Below are positions 57,298 to 64,000 of a stretch of DNA of 64,000 bases, piece after piece. Position numbers and translations under genes: made by a program. Source of the stretch: Cherax quadricarinatus (taxonomy: Eukaryota; Arthropoda; Malacostraca; Decapoda; Parastacidae); NCBI RefSeq assembly GCF_038502225.1, contig NC_091312.1:35241982-35305981 (forward strand), in the 5' to 3' direction. The notes beneath the pieces are model-generated. The model was not told the DNA's origin, made no database searches, and saw nothing but the letters and a program-made list of their open reading frames with translations. Within the stretch, counting starts at the first letter, position 1; each line of letters begins with the position of its first letter.

Positions 57298-57568
57298 CAC
57301 GATTATCAACACTACTACTAAGACTACTACTACTACGATTATCAAACTACCACTACTACAACTACTACTACTACCACGACTACCAACACTACTACTAAGA
57401 CTACCTCTACTACAACTACTACTACTACCACGATTATCAACACTACTACTAAGACTACCACTACTACTACTACCACGACTACCAACACTTCTACTACGAC
57501 TGCCACTTCTACAACTACTACTACTACCACGACTACCAACACTACTACTAAGACTACCACTACTAAGA
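54296..57568. repeat. Degenerate ACN triplet array with 54-bp higher-order unit
   Basis: About 3.2 kb of ACT/ACC/ACA/ACG/AAC triplets. From ~55400 rightward an 18-triplet (54-bp) unit is apparent: ACTACTACTAAGACTACC, ACTACTACAACTACTACT, ACTACCACGACTACCAAC. One variant class has ATTATCAAC and ACCTCT and recurs in blocks; a block around 55705-56160 is repeated near 56715-57060. Enormous open frames (1,044 Thr-rich residues on plus, 586 Val-rich on minus) exist only because the triplets lack stops. Confidence 0.96.
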
Positions 57569-59298
57569 ACATAAGAACATAAGAACGAAGGAACACTGCA
57601 GAAGGCCTACTGGCCCATGCGAGGCAGGTCCAAGTCTCCTACCGGCTTAAGCCAATGCACCCAACCTAGTCAGGTCAGGTCACATTGACTTAAGGGAGGA
57701 ACACGGCAACCGACCTGGTAGCACAAGCTATCAGGTCTAACTCACACCCACCCACATCTACTCATGTATTTATCCAACCTATTTTTAAAGCTACACAACG
57801 TTCTAGCCTCTATAACGGTACTTGGGAGTTTGTTCCACTCATCCACAACTCTATTACCAAACCAGTACTTTCCTATATCCTTCCTGAATCTGAATTTTTC
57901 CAACTTAAAACCATTGCTGCGAGTCCTGTCTAGGCTAGATATTTTCAGCACACTATTTACATCCCCTTTATTTATTCCTGTCTTCCATTTATACACCTCA
58001 ATCATATCCCCCCTAATTCTACGTCTTTCTAGAGAGTGCAGTTTCAGGGCCCTTAGTCTATCCTCATAGGGAAGGTTTCTGATACATGGGATCAACTTTG
58101 TCATCCTCCTTTGTACATTTTCCAGAGAATTTATATCCAGTCTGTAATACGGTGACCAAAACTGTGCAGCATAATCTAAATCAGGCCTAACCAAGGATGT
58201 ATAGAGTTGAAGAACAACCTGAGGACTCCTATTATTTATGCTTCTTGATATGAAGCCAAGGATTCTATTAGCTTTATTGCGAACACTTATGCACTGTTGT
58301 CTTGGTTTCAGATTACTGCTAACCAGAACTCCTAAATCTTTTTCGCAATCCGTAATATTAAGATCTACATTATTTAGTTTATATGTGGCATGGTTATTGT
58401 CCTGTCCAACATTTAGAACTTTGCATTTGTCTATATTAAACTGCATCTGCCACTTCTCCGACCACTGCATCAGTCTATTCAAATCTTCCTGGAGTGCTCG
58501 AATGTCCTCGTCAGAATGAATTCGACGGCCTATTTTGGTGTCATCGGCAAACTTGCCGATGTCGCTCTTTATGCCCTCATCTATGTCGTTTATGTAGATT
58601 GTGAACAGCAGGGGGCCCAACACTGACCCCTGTGGAACACCGCTCGTGACACTTCCCCACTCTGATTTCTCCCCATTTATGCAAACTCTCTGCTGCCTAT
58701 TTGTCAACCATGCCTCTATCCAGGAAAAAATTTCTCCTCCTATTCCATGTGCTTTAATTTTCCTCAACAGTCTCTGATGTGGGACCCTGTCAAAAGCCTT
58801 ACTGAAGTCCATATACACAATATCATATTCATTACCATGATCTACCTCCTCAAATACCTTAGTGAAAAAAGTTAATAAATTCGTAAGGCAGGAACGCCCC
58901 TTTGTAAAACCATGCTGAGATTCGTTGATTAATTTATGCTTTTCAAGGTGGCTACGAACTGCCTCGGCAATTATTGATTCCATAAATTTTCCCACTATGG
59001 AGGTCAGGCTTATTGGTCTATAGTTCGAAGCTAAGGACCTGTCACCTGTTTTGAAAATAGGTATCACATTTGCCATTTTCCACTTATCTGGCACCATGCC
59101 AGTTTGTAGTGATATGTTGAAAAGATTAGCCAAAGGTGTGCTAAGCTCCTCTTTACATTCCTTTAGAACCCTTGCATACAGTTCATCAGGGCCTGGGGAT
59201 TTGTTAGGTTTTAATTTATCTATTTGCCTAAGGACCATGTCACTTGTGACCCTAATAGTGCACAGTTTATTATCGTCCTGTTCTACATAATTTATCAT
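57569..59298 (-). mobile_element. CR1-like LINE D copy 2, 5' truncated, young
   Basis: Inserted in the ACN array with TACTAAGA on both sides (57561-57568 and 59299-59306), although this octamer also occurs in the array. 3' end at the left (ATAAGAACATAAGAAC). About 1.73 kb, with an uninterrupted RT frame. Confidence 0.9.
57742..59298 (-). CDS. LINE D copy 2 reverse transcriptase, 5' truncated but open
   Basis: 518 codons with no stop: first LINE codons read MINYVEQDDNKLC, where the ATG coincides with the insertion boundary, and the frame is open further upstream into the triplet array (spurious Val-rich leader). Motifs: KSPGPDELYARVLKEC, NYRPISLTSIVGKFMESI, HGFTKGRSCLTNLL, MDFSKAFDRVPHQRLL (motif A), SGVPQGSVLGPLLFTIYIND (motif B), KFADDTKIGR (motif C), and the CR1 thumb/tail YEDRLRALKLHSLERRRIRG to SRCGWV. 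The endonuclease and ORF1 are missing, so the fragment cannot retrotranspose alone, but all RT catalytic aspartates are present. It serves as the reference for the degraded copy at 43590-47432. Confidence 0.9.
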   Translation of the reverse strand: MINYVEQDDNKLCTIRVTSDMVLRQIDKLKPNKSPGPDELYARVLKECKEELSTPLANLFNISLQTGMVPDKWKMANVIPIFKTGDRSLASNYRPISLTSIVGKFMESIIAEAVRSHLEKHKLINESQHGFTKGRSCLTNLLTFFTKVFEEVDHGNEYDIVYMDFSKAFDRVPHQRLLRKIKAHGIGGEIFSWIEAWLTNRQQRVCINGEKSEWGSVTSGVPQGSVLGPLLFTIYINDIDEGIKSDIGKFADDTKIGRRIHSDEDIRALQEDLNRLMQWSEKWQMQFNIDKCKVLNVGQDNNHATYKLNNVDLNITDCEKDLGVLVSSNLKPRQQCISVRNKANRILGFISRSINNRSPQVVLQLYTSLVRPDLDYAAQFWSPYYRLDINSLENVQRRMTKLIPCIRNLPYEDRLRALKLHSLERRRIRGDMIEVYKWKTGINKGDVNSVLKISSLDRTRSNGFKLEKFRFRKDIGKYWFGNRVVDEWNKLPSTVIEARTLCSFKNRLDKYMSRCGWV

Positions 59299-59382
59299 TA
59301 CTAAGACTACATCTACTACAACTACTACTACTACCACGATTATCAACACTACTACTAAGACTACAACTACAACAAAATCAAT
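59299..59382. repeat. ACN triplet array, right remnant
   Basis: Same ACT/ACC/ACG triplet sequence as 54296-57568, including CCACGATTATCAACACTACT, separated by LINE D copy 2 and ending in the target site of foldback element 2. Confidence 0.9.
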
Positions 59383-59424
59383 GTGACACTTATGCAACAC
59401 ATGGGAATCTTTATTGAAGAAACG

Positions 59425-59449
59425 TTTCGCCACACTGTGGCTTCATCAG
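59425..59449 (-). ncRNA. Hammerhead-ribozyme-like core, copy 3
   Basis: Minus strand CTGATGA, A, GCCAC-AGT-GTGGC, GAAA. Only the apical loop differs (AGT instead of TGT) while the stem is conserved. First member of the 378-bp tandem pair. Confidence 0.5.
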
Positions 59450-59802
59450 TCCAATACAAAGTTGAAATGGGTAAGGAGAGTAGAAGTATGAGGTAATCAG
59501 TCCTTCAACCTGGATTCGATGTGTTCAGTCCATCACTCTTGTAGTAAGTGCAGCATAGGGCCAGAGAGGTGGCTTATATACTGCGGTGAGATGAGTTGAA
59601 GCAGGAGGAGGCGGGATCTTAGTGGGACCTGCCACTAATGTAAGTAGGTCATCGTCCAAAGGTTTGGGCAAGCGTTGAAGTCTTTGTACCAAGATTCCAT
59701 TATGTTGCAGTGTCTGACAGATGTGATGAATGGTTTTGAAAACCGACAAGTTGAAGAATTGAGACACTTATGCAACACATGGGAATCTTTATTGAAGAAA
59801 CG

Positions 59803-59827
59803 TTTCGCCACACAGTGGCTTCATCAG
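59803..59827 (-). ncRNA. Hammerhead-ribozyme-like core, copy 4
   Basis: Minus strand CTGATGA, A, GCCAC-TGT-GTGGC, GAAA; second member of the tandem pair, exactly 378 bp from copy 3. Confidence 0.5.
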
Positions 59828-60190
59828 TCCAATACAAAGTAGAAATGGGTAAGGAGAGTAGAAGTATGAGGTAATCAGTCCCTCAACCTGTATTCGATGT
59901 GTTCAGTCCATCATCACATCTGTCAGACACTGCAACATCATGGAATCTTGGTACAAAGACTTCAACGCTTGCCCAAACCTTTGGACGATGACCTACTTAC
60001 ATTAGTGGCAGGTCCCACTAAGATCCCGCCTCCTCCTGCTTCAACTCATCTCACCGCAGTATATAAGCCACCTCTCTGGCCCTATGCTGCACTTACTACA
60101 AGAGTGATGGACTGAACATATCGAATCCAGGTTGAGGGACTGATTACCTCATACTTCTACTCTCCTTACCCATTTCTACTTTGTATTGGA

Positions 60191-60215
60191 CTGATGAAGC
60201 CACTGTGTGGCGAAA
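60191..60215 (+). ncRNA. Hammerhead-ribozyme-like core, copy 5
   Basis: Plus-strand copy in the inverted unit; preceded by TTGTATTGGA and followed by CGTTTCTTCAATAAAG. Stem I would be GGA with TCT (one G-T wobble) instead of GGA/TCC in foldback element 1. Confidence 0.5.
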
Positions 60216-60293
60216 CGTTTCTTCAATAAAGATTCCCATGTGTTGCATAAGTGTCTCAATTCTTCAACTTGTCGGTTTTCAAAACCATTCATC

Positions 60294-60765
60294 ACAACAA
60301 AATCAATAAAGATCAACAACAACAACAGTATTATTTTCATCAACAAAACCATACCTCAACAACACTAACAAATTAAACAACTAAAACAAGAACAGCATCA
60401 TAAAAAACTATTAACAAAGCAACTAAAACAAAAAAGCATCAGCAACATCAATACCAACAACAACAACTTCTACTAATACTTATACTTATGCTTCAGCATC
60501 ATCAGCAACTACAACTTCAGCATCAACATCAATAAGAAAAACATCAACAGTAACAGAAACACAAACAACAATAATATATTACTTAACAAAACAACAACAA
60601 CAATGAAAAGAACAACAAATACAAAAATAACACTAAAAACGACAGCAACAACAATAATAATATTAACAACATCAATAATAACAACAATAATAACAACAAA
60701 ACAATAGTAACAATAACAATGAAGAAAACTGAACAAATATCAGGAAACTTTTAACTATGTATTGA
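60294..60765. repeat. CAA/ATC-rich low-complexity sequence
   Basis: A-rich mixture of AACAACAAC, ATCAATAAC and AACAATAAT words without fixed period. No gene seen. Confidence 0.8.
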
Positions 60766-62175
60766 TTCATTATATCTGAGGTATACAATGATGTGTTTAT
60801 TATATCTGAGGTATACAATGATGTGTTTATTATATCTGAGGTATACAATGATGTGTTTATTATATCTGAGGTATACAATGATGTGTTTATTATATCTGAG
60901 GTATACAATGATGTGTTTATTATATCTGAGGTATACAATGATGTGTTTATTATATCTGAGGTATACAATGATGTGTTTATTATATCTGAGGTATACAATG
61001 ATGTGCTCATTATATCTGAGGTATACAATCATGTGTTTATTATATCTGAGGTATACAATGATGTGCTCATTATATCTGAGGTATACAATGATGTGTTTAT
61101 TATATCTGAGGTATACAATGATGTGTTTATTATATCTGAGGTATACAATGATGTGCTCATTATATCTGAGGTATACAATGATGTGTTTATTATACCTGAA
61201 TTATACAATGATGTGGTCATTATACATGAGGTATACAAAGAACTATTCATTATACACGAGATATACAATGATCCGATCATTATACCTGAGGTATATAAAG
61301 ATGTGTTCATTGTACCTGAGTTATACAATGATGAGATCATTATACCTGAAGTATACAATGAGGTGTTCATTATACCTTAGGTATAGAGTGATGTGTTCAT
61401 TATACTTGAGTTATACAATGATGTGTTCATTATACCTGAGGTATACAATGATGTGCTCATTATACGTGAGATATACAATGTGTTCATTATTCCTGAGGTA
61501 TACAATGAAGTGTCCATTACACGTGTGGTATACAATGATGTGTTCATCATACCTGAGGTATGCAATGATGTTTTCATCATACCTGAGGTATACAATGATG
61601 TGTTCATCATACCTGAGGTATACAATGATGTGTTAATCATACCCGAGTTATACAATGATGTGATCATTATACCTGAGGTATACAAATATGTGTTCATTTT
61701 ACTTGAGGTATACAATGTGCTCATTATACCTGAGGTATACAATGATGTGTTCATTATACCTGAGGTATACAATAATGTGATCATTATACCTTAGGTATAC
61801 AATGATGTGTTCATTGTACCTAAGGTATACATGGATATGTTCATTATACCTGAGGTATACAATAATGTATTCTTTGCACCTAAGGTATACAATGATGTGT
61901 TTATCATATCTGAGGTATACAATGATGTGTTCATCATACCTGAGGTATACAATGATGTGTTCATTATGCATGAGTTATACAACGATGTGATCATTATACC
62001 TGAGATATACAATGTGTTCATTATTCCTGGGATATACAATGATGTGTTCATAATACCTAAGGTATATATGAATATGTTCATTTTACCTGAGGTACACAAT
62101 GATGTATTCATTATACCTGAGGTATAAAATGAGGTGTTCATTTTACCTCAGGTATATAGTGATCTCTTCATTATA
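60766..62175. repeat. 30-bp satellite array
   Basis: About 47 copies of a 30-bp unit, GTATACAATGATGTGTTTAT plus TATATCTGAG. The first ~14 copies (to ~61190) are almost identical; copies to the right diverge progressively and include 27-bp and other variants. A period divisible by 3 keeps frames open on both strands (for example MMCLLYLRYT repeats), which are artefacts. Confidence 0.97.
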
Positions 62176-62438
62176 CCTGATGTGTTCTTCTCTACAATGT
62201 TGACCATGGACTCCGTTTTAAAGTCTATCGAAAACCTACCAACCAACACGATCTTCTCCACTTGTACTCTCACCAAGACACCAAAACTATACCTGGTGTA
62301 ATTATAGACTTTTTCCTGCGCGCACTCAGAATCTGCAGCAATGAGTTCCTTGAGAAAGAATTCTCTCTAATTGAACAAGTATTTTCCAAACTTCGGTATA
62401 CTCGTCATTTCATCAGACACTGTAGACGAAGGGCATTA
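62176..62438 (+). pseudogene. Penelope-like element reverse transcriptase, C-terminal fragment
   Basis: Open frame of ~85 codons from VDHGLRFKVYRKPTNQHD through the His/Ser-rich stretch LLHLYSHQDTKTIPGVIIDF to FLRALRICSNEFLEKEF and LRYTRHFIRHCRRRAL. The order YRKPTN..D..H.YS......K.GV...FLRALRICS..FL..E......F..L.Y...FI is the characteristic end of Penelope-like RTs, just before their GIY-YIG endonuclease linker. The frame is cut on the right by LINE C (62439) and on the left merges into the 30-bp satellite. No catalytic RT motifs or endonuclease remain. It is the only coding evidence for a Penelope-like element here, near the two ribozyme-bearing foldbacks. Confidence 0.78.
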
Positions 62439-63044
62439 CCTGGAGTACCTGGAGTTTACCTGGAGAGAGTTTCGGGGGTCAACGCCCCCGCGGCCCGGTC
62501 TGTGACCAGGCCTCCTGGTGGATCAGCGCCTGATCAACCAGGCTGTTGCTGCTGGCTGCACGCAAACCAACGTACAAGCCACAGCCCGGCTGATCAGGAA
62601 CTGACTTTAGGTGCTTGTCCAGTGCCAGCTTGAAGACTGCCAGGGGTCTGTTGGTAATCCCCCTTATGTGTGCTGGGAGGCAGTTGAACAGTCTCGGGCC
62701 CCTGACACTTATTGTATGGTCTCTTAACGTGCTAGTGACACCCCTGCTTTTCATTGGGGGGATGGTGCATCGTCTGCCAAGTCTTTTGCTTTCGTAGTGA
62801 GTGATTTTCGTGTGCAAGTTCGGTACTAGTCCCTCTAGGATTTTCCAGGTGTATATAATCATGTATCTCTCCCTCCTGCGTTCCAGGGAATACAGGTTTA
62901 GAAACCTCAAGCGCTCCCAGTAATTGAGGTGTTTTATCTCCGTTATGCGCGCCGTGAAAGTTCTCTGTACATTTTCTAGGTCGGCAATTTCACCTGCCTT
63001 GAAAGGTGCTGTTAGAGTGCAGCAATATTCCAGCCTAGATAGAA
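62439..63044 (-). mobile_element. CR1-like LINE C copy 2, 3' fragment
   Basis: Minus-strand 3' end of the family at 1511-3882, starting at the left with TACCTGGAGTACCTGGAG-type tail repeats and running into the assembly gap on the right. Inserted in the Penelope-like fragment. Confidence 0.9.
62479..63044 (-). pseudogene. LINE C copy 2 RT C-terminal region, cut by gap
   Basis: Open from the gap to a stop at 62479: LEYCCTLTAPFKAGEIADLE, NVQRTFTARI, YWERLRFLNLYSLERRRERY, IIYTWKILEGLVPNL, then KRLGRRCTIPPMKSRGVTS (a segment absent from copy 1), VRGPRLFNCLPAHIRGI, FKLALDKHLKSVPDQPGCG. This is the thumb/connection part only; catalytic motifs would lie in or beyond the gap. No stop or frameshift in the visible part. 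Confidence 0.85.
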
Positions 63045-63144
63045 NNNNNNNNNNNNNNNNNNNNNNNNNNNNNNNNNNNNNNNNNNNNNNNNNNNNNNNN
63101 NNNNNNNNNNNNNNNNNNNNNNNNNNNNNNNNNNNNNNNNNNNN
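63045..63144. other. Assembly gap (100 N)
   Basis: Exactly 100 N, the conventional placeholder for a gap of unknown size, so distance across it is not meaningful. Confidence 1.
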
Positions 63145-63348
63145 TGATAATTACAATTTTTAGTAGTTCTTGTCATTCCATAACCAATCTTTGTTCTGAC
63201 ACTAGCATTAGGTATGGAAATTGTACTCAAATTGTCACAAACACATTGACAAGTGGACATTTACACCTGCCTTGGCCACTTACTATTGTCCTGGAATATA
63301 TACAAAGTATTTATAGGTCCCAGCAATCTTTTGGATATGTGGAAGCAA
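63145..63348. other. Unique sequence, nothing recognised
   Basis: About 200 bp of ordinary AT-rich sequence between the gap and the GGA tract. No frame, repeat or LINE C homology was identified. Confidence 0.6.
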
Positions 63349-64000
63349 AGGAGGAGGAGGAGGAGGAGGAGGAGGAGGAGGAGGAGGAGGAGGAGGATGA
63401 GGAGGAGGAGGAGGAGGAGGAGGAGGAGGAGGAAGAGGAGGAGGAAGAGGAGGAGGAAGAGGAGGAAGAGGAGGCAGAAGAGGAGGAAGAGGAGGAGGAA
63501 GAGGTGGAGGAAGAGGAGGAAGAGGAGTAGGAAGTGCAGGAGGAAGAGGAGGAAGAGGAAGAGGAGGAAGAGGAAGAGGAAGAGGAAGAGGAGGAAGAGG
63601 AGGAGGAATAGGAGGAAGAGGAGGAGGAGAAGAGAAGGAGGAAGAGGAGGAAGTGGAGGAGGAAGAGGAGGAGGAAGAGGAGGAGGAAGTGGAGGAGGAA
63701 GAGGAGGAGGAAGTGGAGGAGGAAGAGGAGGAGAGGAGGAGAAGGAAGAGGAGGAGGAAGAGGAGATGGAAGAGGAGAAGGAAGAGGAGAAGGAAGAGGA
63801 GAAGGAAGAGGAGAAGGAAGAGAAGGAAGAGGAGAAGGAAGAGGAGAAGGAAGAGGAGAAGGAAGAGGAGAAGGAAGAGGAGAAGGAAGAGGAGAAGGAA
63901 GAGGAGAAGGAAGAGGAGAAGGAAGAGGAGAAGGAAGAGGAGAAGGAAGAGGAGAAGGAAGAGGAGAAGGAAGAGAAGGAAGAGGAGAAGGAAGAGGAGA
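63349..64000. repeat. (GGA)n/(GAAGAG GAG)n purine microsatellite
   Basis: Pure purine-strand tract: GGA triplets to ~63410, mixed GGA/AGA to ~63770, then a regular 12-bp unit GAGGAGAAGGAA to the window end. Poly-Glu frames on plus are artefacts. Long homopurine tracts like this can form triplex DNA and are hard to assemble. Confidence 0.97.

Larger units (their letters stand above)
59383..60293. mobile_element. Foldback element 2 with tandem hammerhead-like units
   Basis: Flanked by a 14-bp duplication ACAACAAAATCAAT (59369-59382 and 60294-60307). Structure: one complete minus-oriented unit (59383-59760), a second, partial minus unit in direct tandem (59761-~59923), then a plus-oriented unit (~59924-60293). 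The tandem period is 378 bp (ribozyme-like motifs at 59425 and 59803). In sense orientation each full unit has TATATAAGCC, then the ribozyme-like core, then AATAAAGATTCCC. No protein frame. Confidence 0.87.

Noticed and set aside
54440..57574. 1,044-codon Thr-rich open frame and 401/586-codon Val-rich frames on the other strand
   Set aside because: They follow directly from a stop-free ACN triplet array; composition is entirely the repeat, with no start context or domain.
60766..62141. Long frames with repeated LLYLRYTMMC or FIISEVYNDV on both strands
   Set aside because: A 30-bp satellite with period divisible by 3 keeps several frames open at once; not coding.
63246..63530. Poly-Glu frame, apparent acidic protein
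   Set aside because: Translation of the GGA/GAA microsatellite.

Overview
The window looks like intergenic, repeat-saturated eukaryotic DNA, most likely from a decapod crustacean. That guess rests on remembered repeat families (a CR1-like LINE with a (C)CAGGTAAACTCCAGGTA-type tail, a second with an AAATAGGTGAGTAC-type tail, an I-like LINE ending TAGCGCTTC...(TAA)n) and on abundant mini- and microsatellites. No tRNA, rRNA, CRISPR or bacterial-type operon is present. Almost every long reading frame belongs to a retroelement or is a by-product of a tandem repeat. One short spliced-looking exon (42183-42266, minus) is the only candidate host coding sequence.

Left half (1-41.9 kb): one 29-bp minisatellite array forms the substrate. 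Three insertions split it, each flanked in phase by array sequence and by a target-site duplication (TSD). (i) A BEL/Pao LTR retrotransposon, 911-17273, minus strand, TSD GTCAC. It has since been filled by a CR1-like LINE C, a partial LTR of a second family, a Tx1/L1-like LINE B (minus), a LINE A (minus) inside LINE B (about 11-bp TSD), a solo LTR inside LINE A (TSD CACCC) and a tRNA-derived SINE inside LINE B. (ii) A second LINE A, 18974-32227, plus strand, carrying a complete LINE B (23636-30040, TSD TTTTTATAGG) inside its ORF2. (iii) A solo LTR, 32624-40698, TSD GACGG, carrying a 295-bp SINE-like element (TSD ACTAGCGGTTA) and a full-length I-like LINE F with an RNase H domain (33890-40413, TSD TATAACTTATTTT). 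The array ends in an inverted duplication near 41.7-41.96 kb.

Middle (42-51.3 kb): the candidate exon, an AT-rich simple repeat, a CR1-like LINE D whose ORF1 encodes an SGNH-esterase-like domain, and a CR1-like LINE E. LINE D is broken by a 1,162-bp solo LTR (TSD ATGGT) and by a 162-bp element that looks like a deletion derivative of LINE F (TSD CTAAATGTTGGAC).

Right part (51.3-64 kb): (AC)n, a 52-bp satellite, about 3.3 kb of degenerate ACN triplets with a 54-bp higher-order unit, a 30-bp satellite and a GGA/GAA tract. Two inverted-repeat elements (53300-54111 and 59383-60293) sit in these arrays with 12-14 bp TSDs. They carry five copies of a hammerhead-ribozyme-like motif with a TATA-like box upstream and an AATAAA just downstream. 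A Penelope-like reverse transcriptase fragment lies nearby (62176-62438). This ribozyme-bearing, probably Penelope-derived, non-autonomous family is the most interesting content. A 100-bp assembly gap occurs at 63045-63144.
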